A stretch of DNA of 34,222 bases, taken from the NCBI RefSeq assembly GCF_001591805.1, contig NZ_BCVP01000048.1:1-34222 (forward strand). The letters are read 5' to 3'. This document shows positions 7,128-15,308 of the stretch, one piece after another. How positions within the stretch are numbered: the stretch's first letter is position 1; every line of letters starts with the position of its first letter. The notes beneath the pieces are model-generated. The model did no database searches. It worked only from the letters and a program-made list of their open reading frames with translations, and was not told the origin of the DNA. A program made the translations under genes and the position numbers. The DNA is from Neobacillus novalis NBRC 102450. GTDB lineage: Bacteria > Bacillota > Bacilli > Bacillales > Cytobacillaceae.

Positions 7128-8299
7128 CCTGTTATCACCCTTTCTTTAAAACGTTCAAAACGAAGAGGTTCAATCGGTATCGAAGTTTCTTTCTCATTAA
7201 TCAGTTCTTCGATAATTTTCCCTGTGACGGCGGCTAAGCTAATTCCATCCCCTTCATGACCTGCAGCAATGTAATAATTTGGGATGCCCTCGACGCTGGA
7301 AATGATTGGCAAATGGTCTTCTGTCCATGGCCTTAAGCCCGCATACGAACGAATCACCATCATATCCGCCATTTTCGGATAAAAGCGGATGGCACGATTA
7401 GCAATGCATTTGATAACCTCATTGTTTACCTTTGTGTTGAAGCCGACAAATTCCCGGCTGCTTCCAATCAAAAAGTTCTGACTTTCCGTTGGTTCGAAAA
7501 CAAGGGCTACTCCGTATTTTTCCGTTATTGGGTCGACACGGCGCACCCCGCCGAATTTGGAAATCAAGTAGCCAAACTCCATCACTTTGCGGGATCCGAC
7601 ATGCTGCTGCCTTGAAGCTACGATAATATGTCCTTTTCTTGGTTCGATCGGTATCGAAAGGTCAAGCATCTCTCCGATTCTTGGTGCCCATACCCCGGCC
7701 GCATTGACGACATGATCGGCGGTAAAAACTCCGTTTGACGTATCGACAGTAAATGTGCCATTTTCTTCTTTTTTCACTTGCTTTACTTCGGTTTGCTTCC
7801 ATGCCTTTGCTCCTTGTTTTTTCGCTTCCTCTAGGAGCGTAAAAGCAAGCAGATAGGGATTGACTGTTGAATCCGTCGCGCATTCCAATCCCCCTAACAA
7901 GTCATCTGCAAAGTAAGGAGATTCCTGGCGGATATCCTGGCGGTCGAGCATTCTGAAAGGAAGGCCGGCAGCTTTCTGGCGGTCGACCCAGCGCTTGGCC
8001 GCTTCCATCTCTTCATCTGACTCGCAAACAAGAATGCTTCCCGGGGCCCGATACTCAAAAGAGTTTCCCAAGTCTTTGCTCCATTCATCTACTAAACGCT
8101 GGCTGAACAAAGACATCTGACTGTCAAAGCCAGGGTCTTTATCAATCGCCAAAATATTTCCGTCACACCGGGAAGAGGTACCGCTGACAAATTCCCCTTT
8201 TTCAATGATGGTTACTTCTCTGCCATACTTAGAAGCATAATAGGCAATCGAACAGCCGATAATCCCCCCGCCAATGACTAAAACGTCACAATGCCTCAC
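7124..8299 (-). CDS. FAD-dependent D-amino acid oxidase family protein (probable D-hydroxyproline dehydrogenase catalytic subunit)
   Basis: This is a 391-residue DadA/sarcosine oxidase beta-like flavoprotein. It has an N-terminal dinucleotide motif VIGGGIIG (8-15), an acidic residue closing the second beta strand (IIEKGEF), and C-terminal family sequence SYAGLRPWTEDHLPIIS followed by AAGHEGDGISLA, which contacts the flavin. It most likely oxidises D-hydroxyproline (or D-proline) to the pyrroline carboxylate at the membrane or in the cytosol. The electron-transfer partners are probably the Fe-S and FAD proteins at 10211-12032. GTG 8299 is preceded by GGGGGAAGG. It is the first gene of the leftward operon, 40 bp below a sigma-54 promoter. 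Confidence 0.87.
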   Translation of the reverse strand: MRHCDVLVIGGGIIGCSIAYYASKYGREVTIIEKGEFVSGTSSRCDGNILAIDKDPGFDSQMSLFSQRLVDEWSKDLGNSFEYRAPGSILVCESDEEMEAAKRWVDRQKAAGLPFRMLDRQDIRQESPYFADDLLGGLECATDSTVNPYLLAFTLLEEAKKQGAKAWKQTEVKQVKKEENGTFTVDTSNGVFTADHVVNAAGVWAPRIGEMLDLSIPIEPRKGHIIVASRQQHVGSRKVMEFGYLISKFGGVRRVDPITEKYGVALVFEPTESQNFLIGSSREFVGFNTKVNNEVIKCIANRAIRFYPKMADMMVIRSYAGLRPWTEDHLPIISSVEGIPNYYIAAGHEGDGISLAAVTGKIIEELINEKETSIPIEPLRFERFKERVITG

Positions 8300-8339
8300 T
8301 TACCTTCCCCCATTCGATTGATTGTCTACTTTTTAAGGA

Positions 8340-8355
8340 TGCAATTTGTGTGCCA
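8340..8355 (-). promoter_or_regulatory. Sigma-54 (-24/-12) promoter, leftward operon
   Basis: The minus strand reads TGGCACACAAATTGCA. The -24 box TGGCAC is a full match, the -12 box TTGCA is a full match, and GG and GC are exactly 10 nt apart. Transcription would start about 30 bp before the GTG of the FAD oxidase gene. The adjacent sigma-54 activator gene supports the call. Confidence 0.88.
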
Positions 8356-8395
8356 AACCAAAATCATTATGCGGTTTATTGAATTGTATAAATAT

Positions 8396-8424
8396 TTTAA
8401 ATTTTTCATAATTTTGTGTATAAT
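8396..8424 (+). promoter_or_regulatory. Probable sigma-A promoter of the sigma-54 activator gene
   Basis: TATAAT (8419-8424) has a weak -35 candidate TTTAAA (8396-8401) 17 bp upstream. It sits about 45 bp before the activator start. The -10 is convincing and the -35 poor. It lies back to back with the leftward sigma-54 promoter. Confidence 0.5.
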
Positions 8425-8468
8425 TATTTTTACAGTGTTCAGAAATTTTTACACATATGGAGGGTATT

Positions 8469-10136
8469 ATGGCATTTTCATTACCGCCGGTAAAAGTAAT
8501 AATGAAACGTTGGAAACCATCGCTTGAAGACCAGATTATTGAACAGACAAATGGAGAATTTTTTTATCGGCCTTCCAAAATGGCAGCAGCCATTCCCTGC
8601 AAAGTTATCAAGGAGGACGATTCCTTCGATACTCTGATTGATTCCTTTAATCACCATGATGCGGTTGTTATTCTTGATAACATCGGCCTTCCTGCCGGCT
8701 GTATAACTGCTCCGCAAATGGTCGATTTCCTTTATAATGCCTTCAAACAATTAGAGGCATTTTATGAAGCCGTCATTCAAACAACGGATGCCTCCATTAC
8801 GGTCATTGATGATCTTGCACGAGTACGCACATGGACTGAAGGTGCGGAAAAACTTTTCTCGGTCAAAAAACAAGACATCATCGGTCAACACATTTCCGAA
8901 TTTTTCGATCCCAATAAACTTGAAATCCTGCAAACACTGGATAATGGAAAACGAATTACAGGCCAGTACCATCGGCCCCGGTCAGATTTGTTTGTTTTAA
9001 TTAACTCTAACCCGATTTACTATAACAACCGGATTATCGGTGCAGTCGTTTCAGAAACGGATGTCACCAATCAAGTCGTACTCAACGAAAAATTATTTAA
9101 CATGTCCGCCGAAATGCACCGTTTAGAACAAGAAGTAGCCAAATATAAGGACTCAACTGATCCGTTTCATTCCATCAAAGGGAAAAGTGCCTCCATTCAA
9201 AGAACGGTTCACCTGGCTAGAAAAGTGTGTTCGGTTAAATCAACCGTCCTGATTTTAGGTGAAAGCGGCGTTGGTAAAGAAGTGTTTGCCAAGGCCATTC
9301 ATGAAGCGAGCGAAGAGCCGAAAGCTCCCTTTATTTCGATAAATTGCGGTGCCATACCCGCTTCATTATTTGAAAGTGAGTTATTGGGATATGAGCGCGG
9401 CGCCTTCTCTGGTGCCGATATAAAAGGGAAAAAGGGAAAAATAGAACTGGCAAAAGGAGGGACGTTGTTTCTTGATGAAGTAGGCGAAATGCCGCTTGAA
9501 ATGCAGGTAAAGCTGCTGCGGGTGTTGCAGGAGCGGAAATATTACCGCGTCGGCGGTGAAAAAGAAATCATTGCCGATTTTCGGGTGATTGCTGCTACGA
9601 ACCGTGATTTGCATGAATTAATGCAAGAAGGCCGCTTCCGGGAAGATTTATATTATCGCTTAAACGTCGTCAGTCTCCACATTCCACCTTTAAGAGAGCG
9701 GCACGAAGATATTATCGAATTAACCCATTTCTTTTTAAATGATTTTTCACGACGTTATCAACGCCCGATTTATGAATTTTCACCAGATGTCATGCAGGAA
9801 TTGCTCCGTTATCATTGGCCTGGTAATATTCGTGAACTTCGCAATATGACTGAACGGCTCGTTGTCTTTGCGACTGATGGAGTAATTAAAAAAGACTATT
9901 TACCGTTTTCCGCAGGCAGCCTAAGCCTTGAAAACAGCGGGATGATTTCATCCAATACTCCAGAAGAAAGGGAAAATACCATTTTAACGCTGCAGGAAGA
10001 AATGGACCAGCACGAGAAAAAAGTAATCGAAAGAGCATTGAAGATTGTCGACGGGAACAAAATGGAATGTGCTAAACATCTTGGCATTACAAGGGCTACC
10101 TTATACAATCGATTGAAACGTCTCGGGATAGATTAA
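8469..10136 (+). CDS. Sigma-54-dependent activator (CBS-like/PAS, AAA+, Fis HTH)
   Basis: This is a 555-residue bacterial enhancer-binding protein. About 40-95 resembles a CBS-type half domain, about 95-205 is a PAS domain, a short coiled linker follows, then AAA+ at about 230-460. The AAA+ domain has Walker A GESGVGKE (264-271), the sigma-54 contact loop GAFSGA (311-316; the usual form is GAFTGA), Walker B GTLFLDE and RYHWPGNIREL. The C-terminal Fis-type HTH is MECAKHLGITRATLYNRLKRL. The layout resembles PrdR-type regulators of proline metabolism in clostridia. The start is ATG 8469, because the ATG at 8457 is part of its GGAGGG ribosome site. It lies between two sigma-54 promoters facing away from it and probably activates both arms when hydroxyproline or an intermediate is sensed. 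Confidence 0.93.
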   Translation: MAFSLPPVKVIMKRWKPSLEDQIIEQTNGEFFYRPSKMAAAIPCKVIKEDDSFDTLIDSFNHHDAVVILDNIGLPAGCITAPQMVDFLYNAFKQLEAFYEAVIQTTDASITVIDDLARVRTWTEGAEKLFSVKKQDIIGQHISEFFDPNKLEILQTLDNGKRITGQYHRPRSDLFVLINSNPIYYNNRIIGAVVSETDVTNQVVLNEKLFNMSAEMHRLEQEVAKYKDSTDPFHSIKGKSASIQRTVHLARKVCSVKSTVLILGESGVGKEVFAKAIHEASEEPKAPFISINCGAIPASLFESELLGYERGAFSGADIKGKKGKIELAKGGTLFLDEVGEMPLEMQVKLLRVLQERKYYRVGGEKEIIADFRVIAATNRDLHELMQEGRFREDLYYRLNVVSLHIPPLRERHEDIIELTHFFLNDFSRRYQRPIYEFSPDVMQELLRYHWPGNIRELRNMTERLVVFATDGVIKKDYLPFSAGSLSLENSGMISSNTPEERENTILTLQEEMDQHEKKVIERALKIVDGNKMECAKHLGITRATLYNRLKRLGID

Positions 10137-10154
10137 TCCTTCTCCCCTCAAAGT

Positions 10155-10170
10155 TGGTACGATTATTGCA
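10155..10170 (+). promoter_or_regulatory. Sigma-54 (-24/-12) promoter, rightward operon
   Basis: TGGTACGATTATTGCA has GG-N10-GC spacing, a full -12 TTGCA and a -24 of TGGTAC (one mismatch to TGGCAC). It begins 18 bp after the activator stop codon and 56 bp before the first right-arm gene. It probably drives 10211-16792, since no terminator was seen before 16804. Confidence 0.85.
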
Positions 10171-10210
10171 TAGTAATTTAATATCAGAAAAATTAGAGGG
10201 GGAAAAGGGA

Positions 10211-10483
10211 ATGGCAAACATGGGGGATATTGTTATTTGCCGTTGTGAAGAAGTTACTTATGGACAACTTCAAGCAACAGCAGAAAAACATAACTGCACA
10301 GCAAGAGAATTAAAATTAAGAACGAGGGCGGGTATGGGCTTTTGCGGCGGTCGTACTTGCAGACCCTCATTGGACAGGATTCTGGAAAGTGTCACCCCTG
10401 CCATAGCTCCAGGTGAAATTCCGTTAAAATATCAGCCCCCGATCCGACCGGTGACATTTGGAACGGTAGGTGAAAATCTATGA
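10211..10483 (+). CDS. BFD-like 2Fe-2S protein, probable D-hydroxyproline dehydrogenase small subunit
   Basis: This 90-residue protein has the bacterioferritin-associated-ferredoxin (Fer2_BFD) cysteine pattern: Cys10 and Cys12 (ICRCEEV), then Cys45 and Cys50 (FCGGRTC). Such domains carry a 2Fe-2S cluster between flavin centres in multi-subunit amino-acid dehydrogenases of the HcnABC/octopine oxidase type. ATG 10211 is used because an upstream in-frame extension would run through the sigma-54 promoter; GAGGGGG lies 8 nt before it. The stop overlaps the next start by 4 nt. Substrate assignment is from context. Confidence 0.87.
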   Translation: MANMGDIVICRCEEVTYGQLQATAEKHNCTARELKLRTRAGMGFCGGRTCRPSLDRILESVTPAIAPGEIPLKYQPPIRPVTFGTVGENL

Positions 10484-10812
10484 CTAGAATAATAGACCAT
10501 CCAATCTTAGGGAAACTAGATGACCGGGAGATTATTACCTTTCAGTTTGATGGCAATACATATGAGGCATATGAAAATGAAACGATTGCTGCCGCACTTT
10601 TAGCAAATGGGATTAGAAAACTGCGGGCTCACGAAGGATCCGGGACACCACGGGGGATTTATTGCAATATCGGCCACTGCATGGAATGCCGTGTAACGGT
10701 TAATGATCAAGCAAACGTAAGAGCCTGCCTAACGGTTGTCAAAAAAAACATGGTTGTTGAAAGCGGAAAGCAGCATCCAAACATTGTAAAAAGGTTGGTG
10801 GAGCAGCAATGA
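10480..10812 (+). CDS. 2Fe-2S ferredoxin-like subunit (HcnA-like)
   Basis: This 110-residue protein has a plant-type 2Fe-2S binding pattern: Cys62, Cys67, Cys70 (YCNIGHCMEC) and Cys83 (RACLT). It is preceded by the RGIYC context typical of small subunits of HcnABC-like and D-hydroxyproline dehydrogenases. It would pass electrons between flavins in the complex encoded with its neighbours. Both ends overlap neighbouring genes by 4 nt (ATGA), so it is expressed in fixed ratio with them. Confidence 0.88.
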   Translation: MTRIIDHPILGKLDDREIITFQFDGNTYEAYENETIAAALLANGIRKLRAHEGSGTPRGIYCNIGHCMECRVTVNDQANVRACLTVVKKNMVVESGKQHPNIVKRLVEQQ

Positions 10813-12032
10813 GTGATGTAATTGTGATCGGGGGCGGACCGGCAGGATTAGCAGGTGCCATTGCCTGTGCCAAATCGGGGCTTAATGTGTCCGTCGTAGA
10901 TGAATTTATCAAGCCAGGCGGCAGATTGCTCGGGCAGCTTCATAGAGAGCCTTCTGGTGAATGGTGGAATGGAATCAAAGAATCAGAACGCCTTCATCAG
11001 GAAGCGAGGAAATTATCAGTCGACATCCGATGCGGGGTTTCTGTTTACAATTTAGAAAAAGAAAACCAGCTCTGGAATGTGTACACGAATCAAGGAACAC
11101 TGACTGCTCCTTTTGTGTTAGTGGCCACTGGTGCGGCTGAATATCCAATCCCACTCCCCGGCTGGACACTTCCCGGGGTGATGTCGATTGGGGCTGCACA
11201 AGTAATGACAAATGTTCACCGTGTCCAGGTTGGTAAAAAAGGGGTCATTATCGGGGCGAATATTTTAGCCTTTGCGATATTAAATGAATTACAATTGGCC
11301 GGAATAACAGTCGATCGCATCGTTCTACCTGAAAGAAACCAGATCAGTCAAACAGCAGGCGAGCCAGAAGAAGTCATGAAATCACTCTTAAATGCAGCCC
11401 ACCTCGCCCCATCACCGTTTTTACGGTTCGGAAGCCGTTTCATGAGAAGAGACTGGATAAGAAAAGTCGGGTTGAATTTTTATCCTAAAAATGGCGTGAA
11501 GATAAATGGTACACCGCTCCAACTTCGCAAGGCAGCCGTTGAAATCATCGGTAAGGATCACGTAGAAGGGGTCCGATTAGCCGATATTGACGCGAATGGT
11601 ACGATTATTGCCGGTTCTGAAACGATTTACGAAGCAGACTTCGTTTGTATCGCAGGGGGCTTGTATCCGCTCGCAGAACTTACCGCCATCGCCGGATGCC
11701 CGTTTCAATACATCCCGGAACTTGGCGGACATGTTCCCCATCATTCAGAAACGATGGAAACCCCTCTTAAAGGGCTTTTTGTAGCTGGCAATATTACCGG
11801 TATCGAGAGTGGAAAAATTGCCATGGCCCAAGGAACAACCGCTGGCCTATCCATTGCCAAACACGCCGGAAAAGGAGCAGGTACCATCGACGAGCAGCTA
11901 CAGCAAGCTTTAAAAAACGTCCGTACCGTAAGGCGGCATGCTGCTATCCAATTCAATCCCGAAATCGACAGCGGCAGAAGCAGGATGAACCAGCTTTGGG
12001 AAGATCTCTATGCAACTAGTATTGAACAGTGA
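10809..12032 (+). CDS. FAD/NAD(P)-binding oxidoreductase (HcnB/LhpF-like), dehydrogenase subunit
   Basis: This 407-residue pyridine nucleotide-disulfide oxidoreductase-fold protein has an N-terminal VIGGGPAGLAGA (5-16), a central ATGAAEYPIPLPGWTLPGVM signature, and a C-terminal FVAGNITGIESGKIAMAQG that closes the FAD site. Members encoded after BFD-like and ferredoxin-like genes form the alpha-type subunit of heteromeric D-hydroxyproline or opine dehydrogenases. The catalytic partner here is probably the oxidase subunit on the other arm (7124-8299). No catalytic CxxC is seen, so it is not a disulfide reductase. A 119-bp spacer follows, with an unused perfect ribosome-site sequence at 12063-12073. 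Confidence 0.88.
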   Translation: MSDVIVIGGGPAGLAGAIACAKSGLNVSVVDEFIKPGGRLLGQLHREPSGEWWNGIKESERLHQEARKLSVDIRCGVSVYNLEKENQLWNVYTNQGTLTAPFVLVATGAAEYPIPLPGWTLPGVMSIGAAQVMTNVHRVQVGKKGVIIGANILAFAILNELQLAGITVDRIVLPERNQISQTAGEPEEVMKSLLNAAHLAPSPFLRFGSRFMRRDWIRKVGLNFYPKNGVKINGTPLQLRKAAVEIIGKDHVEGVRLADIDANGTIIAGSETIYEADFVCIAGGLYPLAELTAIAGCPFQYIPELGGHVPHHSETMETPLKGLFVAGNITGIESGKIAMAQGTTAGLSIAKHAGKGAGTIDEQLQQALKNVRTVRRHAAIQFNPEIDSGRSRMNQLWEDLYATSIEQ

Positions 12033-12151
12033 AACCTCTCTCTTTTAGAAAGCCCTTTCATTAAGGAGGTGATTTACTAGTAAATCGTTATGCTTTTGTA
12101 GGAACCGGGTAAAAAAGTGCCATTTAAAAAAAGTAATCAAGGGGGATTAAA

Positions 12152-13297
12152 ATGAGAAAACATTCAATAATCGCATTAGGTTTTGTGCTTGTACTGTCAC
12201 TTTTTTTAAGCGCTTGTTCTAGTAAAACTGGCTCTGGGGATAATGCAAGCGGAGATGAGATTTTAGTAGGGGTCCTTCTGCCTGTAACAGGAAATAATGC
12301 TACAGACGGGAAAGACATGTTGAATGCAATGAAAATGGCAGTTGAAAAGATTAATAGCGACGGCGGAGTTTTGAAGAAGAAAATTAAACTAGAAGTGGCT
12401 GATGATGGCTGTGACCCGCAAATGGCCACTACCGCAGCAAACAAGCTAGTTTCTAAGAAAGTAGTTGCCATTGTTGGTGGTTATTGCTCGGGGTCGACAT
12501 TGCCGGCATCAGGTGTTTTCCATAATGCAAACATCCCGATGATTGTAGCGGCAGCCAATTCATCAGAATTACCAAAACAAAATTATGACACGTTATTTTT
12601 AATTAACGGACTAGTCCCTGACCAGGCTCAATCTGGAGCTGATTATTTTAACGACAAAGGGGCTAAAAACATTGCGATTATCCATGATAACTCTGCCTAC
12701 GCGAAGGATTTGGCGGATTTCGCCAAAAAATCAGTTGAAGAAAATGGCGGAAAGATCATTGCCTTCGAAGCCATCAATCCCGAAGAAAAAGATTTTGGTT
12801 CACTGATGACAAAGTTAAAGTCACTCAAACCTGACGGAACCTATTTTACAGGATATTATGCAGCCGGCGGCCTAATGTTAAAGCAATTTAAACAAAAGGG
12901 TGTTTCAGGTTCGTTTATGGTCGGTGATGGAAGTTACTCACCGGATATTATCGATATTGCCGGTTCTGAAGCAGCGAATGATCTGTTAGTAACCGCAACA
13001 CCAACAGCTAATTTTATCCCGGGTGCTGAAGAATTTGTTAAAAATTATAAAAGTAAATACAAAGACTTGTCCCCTGGTCCATTTTCTGCCCTTTCCTACA
13101 ACGGCATGAACCTTTTAGTTGATGCGCTAAAAAGAGCGGATTCCACAGACAAGGATAAGATTAAAAAGGCATTAAAAGAGACAAAAGCATTTGAAGGAAT
13201 TGGACAAGTCATTGAATTTAGTGACCAAAACACGTTAAGTCAATCAAACTTCCACGTAATGAAAGTGGTTGGTGGAGAATTCACCTTAGAAAAATAG
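12152..13297 (+). CDS. livK: Branched-chain-type ABC transporter substrate-binding lipoprotein
   Basis: This 381-residue periplasmic-binding-fold protein (Leu/Ile/Val-binding family) has a lipoprotein signal peptide with lipobox LFLSAC (Cys22). The mature domain starts ILVGVLLPVTGNNATDG and continues through the family's two lobes. It binds the substrate outside the membrane for the permease and ATPases encoded next. Being in the sigma-54 controlled arm behind the dehydrogenase subunits, it probably captures hydroxyproline or a related imino acid rather than leucine; this is inference. The ribosome site AAGGGGG is 8 nt before the ATG. A strong stem-loop follows the gene. The symbol denotes family, not proven substrate. 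Confidence 0.9.
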   Translation: MRKHSIIALGFVLVLSLFLSACSSKTGSGDNASGDEILVGVLLPVTGNNATDGKDMLNAMKMAVEKINSDGGVLKKKIKLEVADDGCDPQMATTAANKLVSKKVVAIVGGYCSGSTLPASGVFHNANIPMIVAAANSSELPKQNYDTLFLINGLVPDQAQSGADYFNDKGAKNIAIIHDNSAYAKDLADFAKKSVEENGGKIIAFEAINPEEKDFGSLMTKLKSLKPDGTYFTGYYAAGGLMLKQFKQKGVSGSFMVGDGSYSPDIIDIAGSEAANDLLVTATPTANFIPGAEEFVKNYKSKYKDLSPGPFSALSYNGMNLLVDALKRADSTDKDKIKKALKETKAFEGIGQVIEFSDQNTLSQSNFHVMKVVGGEFTLEK

Positions 13298-13310
13298 AGT
13301 AGATCCCTCG

Positions 13311-13347
13311 TTGGAGCTGTTTTACAAATTGATTTAAACAGCTCCAA
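13311..13347 (+). promoter_or_regulatory. Intercistronic stem-loop after livK
   Basis: TTGGAGCTGTTT (13311-13322) pairs perfectly over 12 bp with AAACAGCTCCAA (13336-13347), loop 13 nt. No clean T-run follows, so full termination is unlikely. It probably protects the livK message or causes partial read-through, giving more binding protein than permease. Confidence 0.7.
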
Positions 13348-13397
13348 TGATATTCATTCTTTTACAAGCAAATACAGCAGAAGAGAGTGATAAAATT

Positions 13398-14303
13398 ATG
13401 GATGTTTTTTTACAGATTTTCTTCGATGGACTTGTTATCGGTGCCTTTTACAGTTTAATTGCTTTAGGATATACGATGGTATACGGGATTATCAAACTGC
13501 TAAACTTTGCCCATGGTGATTTTTATATGCTCGGTGCTTTTATAGGCTATGCACTACTTTCCTTTTTTACTGGAGACGGCGGGCTAAATGCCGGTTTACT
13601 AGGTATTGGAGCTGTTTTTATCGTCACCATGATTATTGTTGGCCTCGCCGGAATGGGTGTAGAAAGAATTGCTTATCGTCCCCTGCTCACGGCCCCAAGA
13701 CTTTCAATCCTTATTACCGCAATCGGAGTCTCATTATCATTAGAGTATGCTTCCATGATTGGATGGGGAGCTTCTTATAAGGTATACCCGATTAAATTAC
13801 CTAAAAATGGATTAGAAATTATCGGTGCGCAAATCTCGTTTGCTCAAATCGGGTTGATTGTCCTATCTGCCCTTTTGATGATTGGGCTTCGACTTTTTAT
13901 TGAAAAGACCATATATGGGAAGGCAATGCGTGCTATCGCCTTAGATCAGGCAGCTTGCAGCTTAATGGGAATAAATGTTTATCGCATTATCTCTCTTACC
14001 TTCTTTATCGGTGCCTTTTTGGCTGCAGGAGCAGGAATCATGTCGGGAGTTTATTACGGAACCATTAATTTTATGATGGGCTTCATCATTGGATTGAAGG
14101 CGTTCACAGCTGCTGTTTTAGGTGGGATTGGAAATATTACCGGTGCCATGATAGGCGGCTTAGTACTTGGGCTTGTCGAGTCCTATGGTACGTATTACCT
14201 AGGTGGTTCGTGGAAGGATGTATTGGCGTTCGGCATTCTTATTTTATTTTTAGTATTTAAACCTACAGGAATACTTGGTGCAAAAGAAATGGAGCGGATG
14301 TAA
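13398..14303 (+). CDS. livH: Branched-chain-type ABC permease LivH
   Basis: This is an integral membrane permease of about 301 residues and about eight helices, with the LivH signature GLVIGAFYSLIALGYTMVYGIIKLLNFAHGD split over its first helices and AAVLGGIGNITGAMIGG near the C-terminus. It forms the transmembrane channel with the LivM protein. The start at 13398 (MDVFLQIFFDGL) is preferred: AAGAGAGTG lies upstream, while the earlier in-frame ATG at 13347 falls in the stem-loop and has no ribosome site. The stop lies 2 bp before livM. Confidence 0.9.
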   Translation: MDVFLQIFFDGLVIGAFYSLIALGYTMVYGIIKLLNFAHGDFYMLGAFIGYALLSFFTGDGGLNAGLLGIGAVFIVTMIIVGLAGMGVERIAYRPLLTAPRLSILITAIGVSLSLEYASMIGWGASYKVYPIKLPKNGLEIIGAQISFAQIGLIVLSALLMIGLRLFIEKTIYGKAMRAIALDQAACSLMGINVYRIISLTFFIGAFLAAGAGIMSGVYYGTINFMMGFIIGLKAFTAAVLGGIGNITGAMIGGLVLGLVESYGTYYLGGSWKDVLAFGILILFLVFKPTGILGAKEMERM

Positions 14304-14305
14304 GT

Positions 14306-15277
14306 ATGAAAAAATATAAGAAACATTCTCTTTTGCTTCTAGTCATCGTCATGTTCATTCTTCCACTCCTTCTAGATATTTATTGGCTTGATGTTTTAAC
14401 ACTCGTTCTATTTTATGTCGTGCTCACACAAGGATTAAATATAGTAGTAGGCTATACAGGTCTGCTTGACTTGGGCTATGCTGCATTCTTCGCCGTTGGT
14501 GCCTATACGACAGCGATATTAATGACCACCTTCCATTGGTCCTTCTGGTTAACGCTTCCTGTCGCTGCAATCTTTGCTGCCGTCGCTGGGATCATTGTTG
14601 GCACACCAACACTGAGACTAAGAAGTGATTATTTGGCCATTGTCACCCTTGGCTTCGGTGAAATCGTGCGAATATTAGCGATAAATTTAGATATTACAGG
14701 ATCAGCATCAGGGATTTATGGGATCCCTAGACCAACCATTGGAAGTTACGTGCTGTCTTCGCAACAAGATTTTTATTATTTAATTCTGATTGTCGCCATT
14801 CTATCTGTTTTGGTTGTCTATCGATTAGGTCATTCTAGAATTGGTCGTGCATGGGTATATATTCGCGAAGATGAAGACGCCGCTGAAGCGATGGGAATCA
14901 ACCGCATTCGCCTTAAATTATTATCCTATGCAACAGGCGCTGTCATTGGCAGTTTAGCCGGATCCATTTTTGCGGTAAAAATGAGTGCCATCGCACCATT
15001 AAGCTTTAGCTTTCTACAATCGGTGATGATTCTCCTTGCTGTTGTATTAGGCGGACTTGGCAGTATTCCCGGTGTTGTGATTGGTGCTGCATTAGTCATT
15101 GTCCTCCCTGAAGTTCTGCGCGGGGCAGAAGATTGGCGTTATTTAATATTCGGTGTGGCCTTAGTCATTATGATGATATTCCGTCCTCAAGGGATATTAC
15201 CGAAAAAATATGAAACAGAGGATCGTTCCGACCCTGAAGAGGAAACGAATGATAAAAACCACTCGATATCTGTTTAA
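14306..15277 (+). CDS. livM: Branched-chain-type ABC permease LivM
   Basis: This 323-residue polytopic permease has LivM hallmarks: GLNIVVGYTGLLDLGYAAFFAVGAY near 44-68, TLRLRSDYLAIVTLGFGEIVRI near 100, and VVLGGLGSIPGVVIGA near 250. The last 15 residues are charged and hydrophilic. It pairs with LivH to form the channel of the importer in the hydroxyproline locus. It starts 2 bp after the livH stop, so translation is probably coupled. Confidence 0.9.
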   Translation: MKKYKKHSLLLLVIVMFILPLLLDIYWLDVLTLVLFYVVLTQGLNIVVGYTGLLDLGYAAFFAVGAYTTAILMTTFHWSFWLTLPVAAIFAAVAGIIVGTPTLRLRSDYLAIVTLGFGEIVRILAINLDITGSASGIYGIPRPTIGSYVLSSQQDFYYLILIVAILSVLVVYRLGHSRIGRAWVYIREDEDAAEAMGINRIRLKLLSYATGAVIGSLAGSIFAVKMSAIAPLSFSFLQSVMILLAVVLGGLGSIPGVVIGAALVIVLPEVLRGAEDWRYLIFGVALVIMMIFRPQGILPKKYETEDRSDPEEETNDKNHSISV

Positions 15278-15308
15278 TTTTATCTATTAACTCCATAGGG
15301 GGTATCGC

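Noticed and set aside
12107..12120. GG-N10-GC spacing upstream of livK
   Set aside because: Flanking bases (CGGGTA and GTGCC) do not match TGGCAC or TTGCA. livK is more likely transcribed from 10155.
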